From contig NZ_AP019632.1 of the NCBI RefSeq assembly GCF_007035645.1, forward strand, positions 4,402,001 to 4,466,000: a stretch of 64,000 nucleotides of DNA. Direction: 5' to 3'. Position numbers and translations under genes: made by a program. How positions within the stretch are numbered: the stretch's first letter is position 1; each line of letters starts with the position of its first letter. The DNA is from Enterobacter asburiae. Lineage in GTDB: Bacteria; Pseudomonadota; Gammaproteobacteria; Enterobacterales; Enterobacteriaceae. Positions 11,990 to 23,897 of this stretch are shown here, in pieces. The notes under the pieces are model-generated. The model saw only the letters and a list, made by a program, of their open reading frames with translations. It was not told where the DNA came from and searched no databases.

Positions 11990-12244
11990 TTACACCTGCT
12001 CTTTATCGTGGCGTTTAGCGTCTTCCTTTTTGGCTTCTTCTTGCTTGTCGGCGATGGATTTAGCAGTAAAGTCAGCGTCCTGGCTGGTTTTATCCTGCTT
12101 GCTCTCATCATCGCTCATCGCTTTCTTGAAGCCTTTGATAGACGCGCCCAGATCGGAACCAATAGAACCGAGCTTTTTGGTGCCAAACAGCAGCACGACG
12201 ATGACGGCAATGATCAACAATTGCCAGATACTGATACCACCCAT
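11990..12244 (-). CDS. tatA: TatA, Sec-independent translocase pore subunit
   Basis: Small membrane protein that oligomerises to form the Tat translocation passage. [20 protein letters not shown] forms the transmembrane helix, followed by the conserved [14 protein letters not shown] hinge and amphipathic helix and a charged tail. It is 84 residues (89 in E. coli). GAGGA lies six bases before the ATG. A second ATG four bases upstream is out of frame. It follows ubiB by 76 bp on the same strand, which may hold a separate tat promoter as in E. coli. Confidence 0.96.
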   Translation of the reverse strand: MGGISIWQLLIIAVIVVLLFGTKKLGSIGSDLGASIKGFKKAMSDDESKQDKTSQDADFTAKSIADKQEEAKKEDAKRHDKEQV

Positions 12245-12320
12245 ACATGTTCCTCAGGGATAGATGATTAATGAGTCAGGCCGCATTATACGTATGCGAC
12301 CCGTCGATAGCGACGCACGC

Positions 12321-14563
<2,243 letters not shown>

Positions 14564-14576
14564 GGGACACCTCCAC

Positions 14577-15332
14577 TCAGAATTTGTAACCGCGATGCAG
14601 CGCGACGACGCCCGCCGTCAGGTTGAAATATTCAACATTTTCAAATTCTGCATCCTGCATCATGGCTTTTAATGTGTCCTGATCCGGGTGCATACGGATA
14701 GATTCCGCCAAATAGCGGTAGCTTTCAGCGTCGTTAGCCACCAGCTCACCAATACGCGGCAGCACGTGGAAGGAATAGGCGTCGTAGGCTTTGCTCAGCG
14801 GCTCAATGATCGGTTTAGAGAACTCGAGCACCAGCAGACGTCCACCCGGCTTCAGCACGCGGTACATGGAGCGCAGCGCTTTTTCTTTATCGGTCACGTT
14901 ACGCAGACCGAAAGAGATCGTGATGCAGTCAAAGGTATTGTCCGGGAATGGCAGCGCTTCGGCGTTTGCCTGCACATACTCCACATTCCCCACCACGCCG
15001 ATGTTACGCAGCTTTTCGCGTCCCATTTTCAGCATGGAGTCATTAATATCGGCGAGAACTACGCGACCGGTTTCGCCCACCAGACGGGAGAATTTGGCGG
15101 TTAAATCGCCCGTGCCGCCGGCTAAATCCAGCACCGTTTGTCCACGACGTACGCCGCTGCAGTCAATGGTGAAGCGCTTCCACAAGCGATGAATGCCGAA
15201 CGACATCAGGTCATTCATCACATCGTACTTCGCCGCCACGGAATGAAATACGTGGGCCACCATGTCAGCTTTCTGCGCTTTGGCGACAGTCTGAAAGCCA
15301 AAGTGCGTTGTGTCTTGTGAATCGTCAGCCAT
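14577..15332 (-). CDS. ubiE: UbiE, ubiquinone/menaquinone C-methyltransferase
   Basis: SAM-dependent C-methyltransferase acting in both ubiquinone and menaquinone synthesis. The SAM-binding motif I is [12 protein letters not shown], and the UbiE signatures [19 protein letters not shown] and [14 protein letters not shown] are present. The 251 residues equal E. coli UbiE. It heads the leftward ubiE-ubiJ-ubiB unit, 66 bp after rmuC. Confidence 0.98.
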   Translation of the reverse strand: MADDSQDTTHFGFQTVAKAQKADMVAHVFHSVAAKYDVMNDLMSFGIHRLWKRFTIDCSGVRRGQTVLDLAGGTGDLTAKFSRLVGETGRVVLADINDSMLKMGREKLRNIGVVGNVEYVQANAEALPFPDNTFDCITISFGLRNVTDKEKALRSMYRVLKPGGRLLVLEFSKPIIEPLSKAYDAYSFHVLPRIGELVANDAESYRYLAESIRMHPDQDTLKAMMQDAEFENVEYFNLTAGVVALHRGYKF

Positions 15333-15398
15333 CTTAGAGCCTGCTTATCAGTAAAATGTTCGTGAAGTGTAACAGATTGGGCGCGTTTGCCCTACGTT

Positions 15399-16856
15399 TC
15401 AACCACCGCGAAAGAAACGCGCTGAAGTCTCGTCTGGTGATAAATCCGCCGCTAACGTGTTGTCTTCACTGTTTGTATTTTGTTCGTCCGCACCTTCTCG
15501 CAGTCGAAACTCGTCGTCCTGGGCGGTGGCCTGTTCGACCAATTCCGGATTAATCTCTCGTTTAACCTCAACCCCCAGGCTGCGGAATGATTCGGCCTGT
15601 GCCAGCAGATTGCCGCGTCCGGAGGCGAGTTTTTTCATCGCCTGGCGGTAGTTATCCTGCGCACGATCCAGGCTCTGCCCAACTGAAGACATGTCGTCCA
15701 CGAAGAGGCGCATTTTGTCATACAGCTTGCTGGCACGATCGGCAATCTGCTGCGCGTTGCGGCTCTGGTGCTCGTAGCGCCACAGGTTCGCAATGGTGCG
15801 TAACGCCACCAGCAGCGTGGTGGGGCTGACCAGCATAATGTTATTTTTGAGCGCTTCGGTGATAAGTTCAGGCTGTCTGTCGAGTGCCAGCAGGAATGCG
15901 GGTTCTACCGGGATGAACATCAGGACATAGTCCAGCGAGCGCAGACCCGGCAGCTGCTGGTAGTCTTTTCTGCCAAGCAGGCGAATATGATTACGCACGG
16001 AGGCAATGTGCTCCTGCAGCGCAGACTCGCGGGTGTAGTCATCGTCCGCATTAAAGTAACGTTCATACGCCACCAGCGTCATTTTGGCGTCAATCACCAC
16101 ATCTTTACCCTGCGGCAGCCGAACAATCACATCCGGCTGCATACGCGAGCGGGCATCGTTTTCAATACTCACCTGCGTTTCGTATTCATACCCCTCCCGC
16201 AGACCAGAGGCCTCCAGCACGCGGGTCAGCACCACTTCTCCCCAGTTGCCCTGGGTTTTGTTATCCCCTTTCAGCGCGCGGGTCAGGTTGACTGCTTCCT
16301 GCGCCATTTGCGCATTCAGCTGCTGGAGATTGCGAATCTCATGCGCCAGCGTGTGCCGCTCGCGGGCCTCCTGACCAAAGCTGTCCTGCACCTGACGGCG
16401 AAAACCGTCCAGCTGTTCGCGCAGCGGCGTCAGCAGGCTGTTCAGGCTCTGGCGGTTCTGTTCGTCAACGCGGCGGTTGCTGTGCTCAAAAATTCGGTTG
16501 GCGAGGTTCTCAAACTGTTCGCTGAGGCGCTGCTCGCTGTTGATCATCTGGCGGATTTTGTCTTCCGCATGCAGCTGGGTGGATTCAAGGCGGGTAGTGA
16601 CTTCGCGGAGATCGGCCTCCAGCGAGGTGTTAATGTCTCGCAAGTTACGCAGCTCGTTGTTGAGCAGTTCGCACTCGTCGCGCCAGTGTTCGCTCAAAGC
16701 AAGCTGCTGTTTTGTCGCGCTTAAATCGGCGACCATCTCTTCTCGCTCGGCCAACTGGTCGGCCTTCTGCTGCGCATGCTGGTAGCTGGAAATCAGCCAG
16801 CCAATCCCTAAGCCCACCAGCGCAATCACCGCGTAAATCAGGATCGAGATATCCAC
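15399..16856 (-). CDS. rmuC: RmuC, DNA recombination protein
   Basis: RmuC family protein. Loss in E. coli changes recombination at inverted repeats, and the family is predicted to contain a restriction-endonuclease-like nuclease domain. An N-terminal membrane helix (ISILIYAVIALVGLGIGWL) is followed by a long coiled coil (about residues 25-180, with QQLALSEHWRDECELLNNEL). The conserved RmuC domain has GNWGEVVLTRVLEASGL, QPDVIVRLPQGKDVVIDAKM and FIPVEPAFLLAL. At 485 residues it is about ten longer than E. coli RmuC, mostly in the acidic C-terminal tail. It lies downstream of udp and its terminator, so it probably has its own promoter. Confidence 0.95.
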   Translation of the reverse strand: MDISILIYAVIALVGLGIGWLISSYQHAQQKADQLAEREEMVADLSATKQQLALSEHWRDECELLNNELRNLRDINTSLEADLREVTTRLESTQLHAEDKIRQMINSEQRLSEQFENLANRIFEHSNRRVDEQNRQSLNSLLTPLREQLDGFRRQVQDSFGQEARERHTLAHEIRNLQQLNAQMAQEAVNLTRALKGDNKTQGNWGEVVLTRVLEASGLREGYEYETQVSIENDARSRMQPDVIVRLPQGKDVVIDAKMTLVAYERYFNADDDYTRESALQEHIASVRNHIRLLGRKDYQQLPGLRSLDYVLMFIPVEPAFLLALDRQPELITEALKNNIMLVSPTTLLVALRTIANLWRYEHQSRNAQQIADRASKLYDKMRLFVDDMSSVGQSLDRAQDNYRQAMKKLASGRGNLLAQAESFRSLGVEVKREINPELVEQATAQDDEFRLREGADEQNTNSEDNTLAADLSPDETSARFFRGG

Positions 16857-16948
16857 AATGCCCCCTGCATCAACGTATTACCCGCACAAAATAGAATTGT
16901 GCTGTATAAACGTCCAGTTTGAAAGGGTTTTCCTGCGAGGCGCTACGC

Positions 16949-16978
16949 AAAAAATAAAGGCCGAACGCGTCGGCCTTT
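16949..16978 (-). terminator. Rho-independent terminator of udp
   Basis: AAAGGCCGA (16956-16964) pairs with TCGGCCTTT (16970-16978). In the leftward RNA the stem is followed by a U-rich run from 16955 to 16949. It separates udp from rmuC. Confidence 0.88.
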
Positions 16979-16995
16979 GATTACAGAAGAGAGGA

Positions 16996-17757
16996 TCAGA
17001 TCAGGCGACGCGCTGCTTCCACCACGATTTTCACTGCATGACTTTCGGTCTGCTTCATGGTTTCAGCGTTCGGGATCTCCTGCTGGGTGCGGTTGACGAT
17101 AACGCCCGCCACCATACCGGCACGCAGACCCTGGCTTGCGCACATGGTCAGCAGCGTTGCGGATTCCATTTCGTAGTTCATCACGCCCATGGACTGCCAC
17201 TCTTCCATTGAGCCTTTGAAACGGCTTACCACGCGGCCTGAGAAGGTGTCGTAACGCTCCTGGCCCGGGTAGAAGGTGTCGGAAGAGGCGGTGACGCCCA
17301 CGTGGGTGGTTGCGCCCACGGATTTCGCGGCTTCAACCAGCGCGGTGGTGCATTCGAAATCAGCCACTGCCGGGAACTCCATCGGAGCAAAATGCAGGCT
17401 TGCGCCGTCCAGACGAACGGACGCGGTCGTGACCAGCACGTCTCCGACGTTGATGTGCGGCTGGATAGCGCCGGTGGTACCGATACGCAGGAAAGTACGA
17501 ATGCCCAGCTGCGCCAGCTCTTCAACAGCAATAGAGGTAGACGGACCACCGATACCGGTAGAGCACACGATCACCGCTTTGCCATCCAGCTCTGCGCGCC
17601 AGGTGGTGAACTCACGATGGGCAGCCAGCTTGACCGGCTTATCCATCAGCGCGGCGATCTTTTCCACACGCTCAGGATCGCCAGGGACGATAGCGAGCGT
17701 AGCCCCTTGTAAATCGTTTTTGGTGAGGCCGAGATGAAAAACATCAGACTTAGACAT
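16996..17757 (-). CDS. udp: Udp, uridine phosphorylase
   Basis: Cytosolic phosphorylase that splits uridine to uracil and ribose-1-phosphate in pyrimidine salvage. The hexameric NP-I family signatures are clear: [50 protein letters not shown] and [11 protein letters not shown]. The 253 residues equal E. coli Udp. It is divergent from ysgA. The upstream region carries two CRP-like sites 52 bp apart, matching the CRP/CytR arrangement known for E. coli udp. Confidence 0.98.
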   Translation of the reverse strand: MSKSDVFHLGLTKNDLQGATLAIVPGDPERVEKIAALMDKPVKLAAHREFTTWRAELDGKAVIVCSTGIGGPSTSIAVEELAQLGIRTFLRIGTTGAIQPHINVGDVLVTTASVRLDGASLHFAPMEFPAVADFECTTALVEAAKSVGATTHVGVTASSDTFYPGQERYDTFSGRVVSRFKGSMEEWQSMGVMNYEMESATLLTMCASQGLRAGMVAGVIVNRTQQEIPNAETMKQTESHAVKIVVEAARRLI

Positions 17758-17802
17758 AGGTGACTCCTCTGTGGGTCGGTTAGTCAGAAGAAGTAAAACG
17801 GT

Positions 17803-17897
17803 ACTTTACAGAAGCAGTAAGCATATTTTCGTGACACACCTCACCATGAATGAAAATGATTACATTGAATTTCCATAAAAAAGTGATTCACATCACA
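17803..17897 (-). promoter_or_regulatory. udp promoter with two CRP sites (CytR-type architecture)
   Basis: Two CRP-like sites face the leftward udp gene: CGTGA-N6-TCACC at 17830-17845 and AGTGA-N6-TCACA at 17882-17897. Their centres are 52 bp apart, as for the -41.5 and -93.5 sites of E. coli udp, between which CytR binds. A -10-like TAAAGT (minus strand, 17803-17808) places the start near 17796, which puts the proximal site at about -41. CytR binding is inferred from this geometry; I did not find a clear CytR octamer pair. Confidence 0.72.
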
Positions 17898-18012
17898 TTA
17901 ACAAGTTATAACGCCAGGTGCTGCACAAAAGATAGACCGTTTAAGGCACTGTGAGTTGTTAACCTGGTGTCTATATTTACCTTTGCGCTAACTCATTGGT
18001 ACGGAGAATGCC

Positions 18013-18819
18013 ATGACTGAAAAAACCGGTTTTGCACCTGCTGCGGCCCCACATGCTTCAACCATCGTGTCGACGCCAGAAGCGGCAATTACCGCGGGCG
18101 AGACCTCCATTCCCTCGCAGGGGGAGAATATGCCTGCTTATCACGCACGGCCAAAATCGGCAGACGGTCCGCTGCCCATCGTGATTGTGATTCAGGAGAT
18201 ATTTGGTGTTCACGAACACATTCGCGACCTCTGCCGCCGGCTGGCGCTGGAAGGGTATCTGGCCGTTGCGCCAGAGCTCTACTTCCGTCAGGGCGATCCG
18301 AACGACTACAGCGATATTCCAACATTGCTCAGCAACCTGGTGAGCAAAGTCCCGGACGCGCAGGTGCTGGCCGATCTCGACCACGTCGCCAGCTGGGCGG
18401 CGCGCAACGGCGGCGATCCGCATCGTCTTCTGGTCACCGGTTTCTGCTGGGGTGGACGCATTAGCTGGCTGTATGCCGCGCATAACCCGCAGCTCAAAGC
18501 CGCTGTCGCCTGGTACGGCAAACTGGTGGGTGAGAAAACGCTGAATTCACCGAAACATCCCGTCGATATCGCCACGGAGCTAAACGCCCCCGTGTTAGGG
18601 CTTTACGGCGGTCAGGACACCGGTATTTCGCTGGATTCGGTAGAGACCATGCGCCATGCGCTCCGTGCGGCCAATGCGAAGGCGGAGATCGTGGTGTATC
18701 CGGATGCCGGGCACGCGTTTAACGCCGATTATCGTCCGAGCTATCACGCAGAATCAGCCAAAGATGGCTGGCAGAGAATGCTGGCGTGGTTTAGCCAATA
18801 CGGCGGTAAGAAAGCGTAA
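18013..18819 (+). CDS. ysgA: YsgA, dienelactone hydrolase family protein
   Basis: Putative carboxymethylenebutenolidase-like alpha/beta hydrolase; the physiological substrate is unknown. The 268-residue protein has the DLH features: IVIQEIFGVHEHIRDLCRRLA, the nucleophile Cys in TGFCWGGRISW, Asp in LGLYGGQDTGI and His in PDAGHAFNADYRP, making a Cys-Asp-His triad. It is divergent from udp and convergent with metE. A REP-like terminator lies between ysgA and metE. Confidence 0.93.
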   Translation: MTEKTGFAPAAAPHASTIVSTPEAAITAGETSIPSQGENMPAYHARPKSADGPLPIVIVIQEIFGVHEHIRDLCRRLALEGYLAVAPELYFRQGDPNDYSDIPTLLSNLVSKVPDAQVLADLDHVASWAARNGGDPHRLLVTGFCWGGRISWLYAAHNPQLKAAVAWYGKLVGEKTLNSPKHPVDIATELNAPVLGLYGGQDTGISLDSVETMRHALRAANAKAEIVVYPDAGHAFNADYRPSYHAESAKDGWQRMLAWFSQYGGKKA

Positions 18820-18820
18820 T

Positions 18821-18859
18821 AAAAAAAGCCCGGTGGCGGCTATGCCTTACCGGGCCTAC
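18821..18859 (-). terminator. REP unit acting as metE terminator
   Basis: A REP-like sequence (18828-18859, ending in the CCGGGCCTAC core) folds through GCCCGGT (18828-18834) and ACCGGGC (18849-18855). On the metE strand it is followed at once by seven T (18827-18821), so it meets the definition of an intrinsic terminator for metE. Related units occur at 34260-34289 and 38176-38251. Confidence 0.8.
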
Positions 18860-18865
18860 GCATCA

Positions 18866-21127
18866 TCAAGCCTGACGCAGGTTCTGCGCCGCCTTCACCA
18901 TGTTCGCCAGCGCCGCGCGCGTCTCCGGCCAGCCGCGGGTTTTCAGTCCGCAGTCCGGGTTCACCCACAGGCGCTCTGCCGGAATGCGCTGGGCCGCTTT
19001 TTTCAGCAGGGCTTCAATCCACTCCACGCTCGGCACGTTCGGGGAGTGAATGTCGTACACGCCCGGCCCGATTTCATTCGGGTAGTCGAACTCTTCAAAC
19101 GACTCCAGCAGCTCCATGTCTGAACGCGAGGTCTCGATGGTGATCACGTCGGCATCGAGCGCGGCAATCGAATCCATGATGTCGTTGAATTCGCAGTAAC
19201 ACATGTGGGTGTGGATCTGGGTATCGTCCTTCGCCACCGCGGCGTTGATGCGGAACGCCTCCACGCCCCACTGCAGGTAGGCATCCCAGTCGCTGCGGCG
19301 CAGCGGCAAGCCTTCGCGCAGGGCCGGTTCGTCAATCTGAATAATGCCAATGCCTGCCGCTTCCAGATCCGCCACCTCATCACGCAGCGCCAGGGCGATC
19401 TGTTTGGCGATGGTTTCACGAGTCACGTCTTCACGCGGGAACGACCAGCAGAGAATGGTCACCGGACCGGTGAGCATCCCTTTTACGGGCTTGTCGGTCA
19501 GGGACTGGGCATACTTCGCCCACTCCACGGTGATCGCTTCCGGGCGGCTGACGTCACCAATGACCACCGGCGGCTTCACGCAGCGGGAGCCGTAGCTCTG
19601 CACCCAGCCGTTCTGGGTAAAGACAAAGCCGTCCAGGTGCTCGCCGAAGTATTCCACCATGTCGTTACGCTCGGCCTCGCCGTGCACCAGCACGTCCAGC
19701 CCCAGGCGTTCCTGCTCGATAATCGCCTGCTTGATGTGTTCGGCGATGCCGGTGCGGTAGTGATTCGCATCCAGATTGCCCTTTTTAAAGTCCAGGCGCA
19801 GGCCGCGGATCTCCGTAGTCTGCGGGAAAGAGCCAATTGTGGTGGTCGGCCACGCGGGCAGATTAAAGCGGGCGCGCTGCGCTTCAGCGCGCACCTCGTA
19901 CGGGCTCTGCCGCTGGCTGTCCCGGGCGGTGATGGCCGCCAGGCGTTTTTCCACCGCCGGGTTGTGCACGCGCGCCGAGTGACGGCGCGCCTGGGTCGGC
20001 GCGCTCCATTCGGTAATCGCCGCCGTGTCGCCGCTGTTCAGCGCGTCGCGCAGCAGCGTCAGCTCTTCACATTTTTGCAGGGCGAAAGCAAACCAGCTTT
20101 TCACCTCGGCATCCAGACGGGTCTCTACGCTCAGATCGATCGGGCTGTGCAGCAGCGAACAGGACGAGGCCACCCACAGCTCACGTTTGCCGACGATGTC
20201 TTTGATTTGCGCGTATTTCTCGGTGAGATCGGCGCGCCAGACGTTACGGCCGTTGATCAGCCCGGCAGAGAGCAGCCAGTCCGCTGGCAAACGCTTGTGC
20301 AGCTCCGCCACATCATCTTTACCGTGTACGAGGTCAACGTGCAGGCCCTGGACCGGCAGCGCGGTAATGGTCTTCAGGTTCGGCGTCACGCCTTCAAAAT
20401 AGGTCGTCAGCAGGAGTTTTACCTGACCGGTGAGCGCGTCATACGCCGGTTTGAAGGCATCGAGCCAATCCTGCGGCAGCTCAAGCACCAGCGCCGGTTC
20501 GTCGATTTGCACCCACTGAATGCCGCGTTTGCCCAGCTCACTCAGTACCTGTTTGTAGACCGGCAGAATATCCTTCAGCAGGCTGAGTCGGTCAAAAGGC
20601 TCGCCCTTTACTTTGCCCAGCCACAGGTACGTTACCGGCCCGAGCAGCACCGGCTTCACCTGGTGGCCCAGCGCCAGCGCTTCATCCACTTCGTCCAGAA
20701 GCTGCGTCCAGGCCAGCCTGAACTGCTGACCTTTGACGAACTCCGGCACCATATAGTGATAGTTGGTGTTAAACCACTTGGTCATTTCCGCCGCTGCCGC
20801 TGGCTCACCCGTCGGCGCGCGGCCACGGCCGATGCGGAACAGGTTATCGATATCTACCGATCCATCTTTGTTCTGATGACGAGCCGGCACGTTGCCAAGC
20901 AGCAGGCTGGTCGTCAGAACATGGTCGTACCAGGCGAAATCGCCCACCGGTAGCAGGTCAATGCCCGCCTGTTTTTGCTGATCCCAGTGGCGGGCGCGCA
21001 GCTCGCGTCCTGCCGCCAGCAGTTCTTCACGGGTGGCATTACCCGCCCAGTAGCTTTCTTGCGCTTTTTTCAGCTCGCGACGCAGGCCGACGCGAGGGAA
21101 ACCGAGAGTGTGATTGCGGATTGTCAT
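18866..21127 (-). CDS. metE: MetE, cobalamin-independent methionine synthase
   Basis: Transfers the methyl group of 5-methyltetrahydropteroyltriglutamate to homocysteine without B12. The 753-residue protein matches E. coli MetE in length. The N-terminal barrel starts with [15 protein letters not shown]. The zinc-binding catalytic barrel shows [48 protein letters not shown] (His and Cys ligands) and [13 protein letters not shown] (third Cys). It is divergent from its activator gene metR, with MetJ boxes in the 115-bp gap. The REP-type terminator follows. Confidence 0.98.
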   Translation of the reverse strand: MTIRNHTLGFPRVGLRRELKKAQESYWAGNATREELLAAGRELRARHWDQQKQAGIDLLPVGDFAWYDHVLTTSLLLGNVPARHQNKDGSVDIDNLFRIGRGRAPTGEPAAAAEMTKWFNTNYHYMVPEFVKGQQFRLAWTQLLDEVDEALALGHQVKPVLLGPVTYLWLGKVKGEPFDRLSLLKDILPVYKQVLSELGKRGIQWVQIDEPALVLELPQDWLDAFKPAYDALTGQVKLLLTTYFEGVTPNLKTITALPVQGLHVDLVHGKDDVAELHKRLPADWLLSAGLINGRNVWRADLTEKYAQIKDIVGKRELWVASSCSLLHSPIDLSVETRLDAEVKSWFAFALQKCEELTLLRDALNSGDTAAITEWSAPTQARRHSARVHNPAVEKRLAAITARDSQRQSPYEVRAEAQRARFNLPAWPTTTIGSFPQTTEIRGLRLDFKKGNLDANHYRTGIAEHIKQAIIEQERLGLDVLVHGEAERNDMVEYFGEHLDGFVFTQNGWVQSYGSRCVKPPVVIGDVSRPEAITVEWAKYAQSLTDKPVKGMLTGPVTILCWSFPREDVTRETIAKQIALALRDEVADLEAAGIGIIQIDEPALREGLPLRRSDWDAYLQWGVEAFRINAAVAKDDTQIHTHMCYCEFNDIMDSIAALDADVITIETSRSDMELLESFEEFDYPNEIGPGVYDIHSPNVPSVEWIEALLKKAAQRIPAERLWVNPDCGLKTRGWPETRAALANMVKAAQNLRQA

Positions 21128-21155
21128 GGTGTGCCCCTTGTGAAATTCGTTATTT

Positions 21156-21179
21156 AGACGTCCAGATGTTTACACTTCT
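21156..21179. promoter_or_regulatory. Triple MetJ operator between metE and metR
   Basis: Three contiguous 8-bp met boxes are visible: AGACGTCC (7 of 8 to AGACGTCT), AGATGTTT (6 of 8) and ACACTTCT (6 of 8). MetJ with S-adenosylmethionine binds such tandem arrays and would repress metE and metR when methionine is plentiful. Confidence 0.8.
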
Positions 21180-21230
21180 ATAATTGGCAGGTACTGTATA
21201 TTCCTCAAGCGCAATATGTTCATGGCGAAG

Positions 21231-21243
21231 TGAAGGACTTTCA
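21231..21243. promoter_or_regulatory. MetR-type site at the metR start
   Basis: TGAA-GGACT-TTCA fits the MetR consensus TGAA-N5-TTCA exactly and ends on the first base of the metR ATG. A weaker half-site (GTTCATGG) lies just upstream. A role in autoregulation is inferred. I did not find a perfect second site nearer to metE. Confidence 0.55.
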
Positions 21244-22196
21244 TGATCGAGATTAAACACCTGAAAACGCTACAAGCGTTGCGGAACTGCGGTTCGCTCG
21301 CGGCGGCTGCGGCCACGCTGCACCAGACCCAGTCCGCCCTTTCTCACCAGTTCAGCGATCTGGAACAACGCCTCGGCTTCCGTCTTTTTGTGCGTAAGAG
21401 CCAGCCGCTACGCTTTACGCCGCAGGGTGAAATTCTTCTTCAGCTGGCGAATCAGGTACTGCCGCAAATCGCGAGCGCGCTGCAGGCGTGTAACGAACCG
21501 CAGCAGACCAAACTGCGCATCGCCATTGAGTGCCACAGCTGTATTCAGTGGCTGACCCCCGCGCTTGAAAACTTCCGCCAGAAGTGGCCGCAGGTGGAGA
21601 TGGACTTCAAATCCGGTGTGACCTTTGACCCGCAGCCGTCGCTGCAGCAGGGCGAGCTGGATCTGGTCATGACCTCTGACATCCTGCCGCGCAGCGGCCT
21701 GCACTATTCGCCGATGTTTGATTATGAAGTGCGCCTGGTGCTGGCGCCGGATCACCCGCTGGCCGCCAAAACGCGCATCACGCCGGAAGACCTGGCGACA
21801 GAGACGCTGCTGATTTATCCGGTGCAGCGCAGCCGCCTGGATATCTGGCGCCACTTCCTGCAGCCGGCAGGCATTAGCCCGCAGCTGAAAAGCGTGGATA
21901 ACACCCTGCTGCTGATTCAGATGGTGGCGGCCAGAATGGGTATCGCGGCGCTGCCGCACTGGGTGGTGGAGAGTTTTGAACGCCAGGGTCTGGTGCAGAC
22001 CAAAACCCTGGGTGAAGGATTGTGGAGCCGACTGTACGCCGCCGTGCGCGATGGCGAGCAGCGTCAGCCGATTACGGAGGCGTTTATTCGCTCAGCGCGG
22101 AACCACGCGTGCGACCATCTTCCGTTTGTGCGGAGCGCGGAGCGACCCATCGGCGATGGACCCACAGCGAAGCCAGGATCACCGCTCCCCCAATAA
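21243..22196 (+). CDS. metR: MetR, LysR-type regulator of methionine genes
   Basis: Homocysteine-responsive LysR-type activator of metE, metH and related genes. The N-terminal winged helix-turn-helix ([38 protein letters not shown]) is followed by the LysR effector domain. Length is 317 residues, as in E. coli. The last 113 bp overlap the 3' end of the convergent gene yigM, so the tail [15 protein letters not shown] is encoded opposite the yigM C-terminus. The shared metE-metR control region carries MetJ and MetR sites. Confidence 0.97.
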   Translation: MIEIKHLKTLQALRNCGSLAAAAATLHQTQSALSHQFSDLEQRLGFRLFVRKSQPLRFTPQGEILLQLANQVLPQIASALQACNEPQQTKLRIAIECHSCIQWLTPALENFRQKWPQVEMDFKSGVTFDPQPSLQQGELDLVMTSDILPRSGLHYSPMFDYEVRLVLAPDHPLAAKTRITPEDLATETLLIYPVQRSRLDIWRHFLQPAGISPQLKSVDNTLLLIQMVAARMGIAALPHWVVESFERQGLVQTKTLGEGLWSRLYAAVRDGEQRQPITEAFIRSARNHACDHLPFVRSAERPIGDGPTAKPGSPLPQ

Positions 22197-22983
22197 GGAA
22201 GCTCGGCCAGTGCGGCTGTTGCTGCCAGATGGCGAGGTTGACCAGCAGCCCTGCCGGGACATGCACGTTATTCATGATCCCCAGCGTACCGGCGTCTACC
22301 TGCGTAGCGCCGTAGTTCCACATGAAGTATCCCAGCCCTGACGCCACTACGCCCAGCCAGACCAGAACGCCCCACTGCACGGCGGTGGTCGGCAGTTTTT
22401 GCGGGTTGCCGAGCATAAACCACGCCGCCACCGCGACAATCGCGGCGCCCATATAGAACCAGGCAAACGCGTTATGCTGCGGCATCGGACGGGTTTCCAT
22501 CAGGCGTTTGTAGCCCACCATGCCGATGGCGAAGCTGATGTTGGCGAGCTGGACGAACATCAGTCCGGTCCAGAAGTGATCGCTGACTTTGTCATAGCGA
22601 ATAATCGCCGCGCCGATCACCGCCAGCGCGGCGCTCAGCAGGTATCCCCAGCGCAGACGGCGTCTGCTGAGCAGGTCGTAAATCAGCGTGATATAGAGCG
22701 GCGTCAGCACGGTAAAGAGCAGGAATTCAGAGACGGACAGGTAGACGTAGGCCCGGAAGCTGAACAAATACATGATGCCGAGCTGCATCGCCCCCACCAG
22801 CATATACAGCACAATCGTTTTCAGCGATTGCCCGCGCGCGCGCAGAAACGGCAGGAACACCAGCGCCGCCAGCCCCACGCGCATCAGCACCGAGAAGTAG
22901 CTGTCGACCGAACCGGCAAGGTATTCGCCAATCAGGCTAAAGGAGAAGGCCCACAGGATAGTGGTGATAATGAGTAGCGCCAC
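22084..22983 (-). CDS. yigM: YigM, biotin transporter (EamA/DMT family)
   Basis: Ten-span inner-membrane carrier of the drug/metabolite transporter superfamily. The E. coli homologue is the high-affinity biotin uptake protein (also called BioP). Two EamA halves are visible, from [22 protein letters not shown] to [23 protein letters not shown]. The 299-residue length equals E. coli YigM. It is convergent with metR and overlaps it by 113 bp. No BirA-type operator was recognised upstream. Confidence 0.93.
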   Translation of the reverse strand: MALLIITTILWAFSFSLIGEYLAGSVDSYFSVLMRVGLAALVFLPFLRARGQSLKTIVLYMLVGAMQLGIMYLFSFRAYVYLSVSEFLLFTVLTPLYITLIYDLLSRRRLRWGYLLSAALAVIGAAIIRYDKVSDHFWTGLMFVQLANISFAIGMVGYKRLMETRPMPQHNAFAWFYMGAAIVAVAAWFMLGNPQKLPTTAVQWGVLVWLGVVASGLGYFMWNYGATQVDAGTLGIMNNVHVPAGLLVNLAIWQQQPHWPSFLIGGAVILASLWVHRRWVAPRSAQTEDGRTRGSALSE

Positions 22984-23065
22984 AATGCTTGTCTCTCAGA
23001 AAGAAGGAGAGGCATTGTAGCGAACTCTTTAGTTGACAACTGAGCAATAAACAACCGAATGAAGA

Positions 23066-23866
23066 TTATTCAAGGAACAGTTTGCGCAGATACTTCGGTA
23101 CCGCGTTGTCAGCGTTAGAACCAATCACTTCCAGCTCAGGGTGCAGATCCTTCAGACGCTGGTGCGCGTTCTGCATGATGCAGCCCTTGCCCGCCATCGA
23201 AAGCATCTCGGCGTCGTTCATGCCGTCACCGAAGGCGATACAGTCTTTCAGCCCGAAGCCCAGACGTTTCGCAACCGCTTCCAGCGCGTGACCTTTGGAG
23301 ACGCCACCCGCCATTACTTCCAGACAGGTCAGGGTTGAGAAGCTCACGTTGACGCGATCGCCCCAGCGGGCGTTGATCGCCTGTTCAAGCGGGAGTAGCT
23401 CGTCGTGGCTGTCACAGGTGAAGAACACCTTGCTGATCCCTTCCGGCTCCAGCAGGCCCGGTTCGTAGAGGGAGTAGTTGAATACCGCTTCCTTGAAGAA
23501 ACGCATTTCATCCGGGCGGTGGCGGTTCATGAACCAGTCGTCGTCGCGGTAAACGTTAGTGACGATAGCCGGGTTGTTATGCACCACGCCGAACAGATCG
23601 GCGGCAATATCGCGATCCAGATTGTGGGTAAAGATCAGGTTGCCGTCGGTATCATGCACGCGCGCACCGTTGGAGGTGATCATGTACGATTTGATCTCAA
23701 GATTATCGCGGATCTGCCCCACGTCCACGTGGTGGCGGCCGGTGGCGAACACAAAGTTCACGCCACGGGCAGTCAGGAGTTTTAAGGTCTCTTTCGCATA
23801 AGGCGACAGGGTGTGGTCGGGGGAAAGCAGCGTGCCATCTAAATCAGATGCAACAACCTGGTACAT
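23066..23866 (-). CDS. yigL: YigL, HAD-superfamily sugar phosphatase
   Basis: Cof-type HAD phosphatase. In E. coli it dephosphorylates sugar phosphates, helping cells survive glucose-phosphate stress and acting on pyridoxal phosphate in vitro. Motif I is DLDGTLLSP, motif II TSNGARV, with VSKGHALEAV and motif IV FGDGMNDAEML. The start at 23866 gives 266 residues, as in E. coli; upstream in-frame ATGs would add 71 unrelated residues. It lies 31 bp after pldB on the same strand. In Salmonella and E. coli the sRNA SgrS stabilises yigL from a pldB-yigL transcript; the layout here permits that, but I did not verify the pairing site. Confidence 0.95.
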   Translation of the reverse strand: MYQVVASDLDGTLLSPDHTLSPYAKETLKLLTARGVNFVFATGRHHVDVGQIRDNLEIKSYMITSNGARVHDTDGNLIFTHNLDRDIAADLFGVVHNNPAIVTNVYRDDDWFMNRHRPDEMRFFKEAVFNYSLYEPGLLEPEGISKVFFTCDSHDELLPLEQAINARWGDRVNVSFSTLTCLEVMAGGVSKGHALEAVAKRLGFGLKDCIAFGDGMNDAEMLSMAGKGCIMQNAHQRLKDLHPELEVIGSNADNAVPKYLRKLFLE

Positions 23867-23897
23867 AGGGATTTCAACCTCTGGTGGAAAACAAGAA

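Noticed and set aside
19205..20953. 582-codon open frame on the plus strand opposite metE
   Set aside because: It is a shadow of metE created by GC-rich codons; it has no ribosome site and its product is His/Gln/Arg-rich with no known family.
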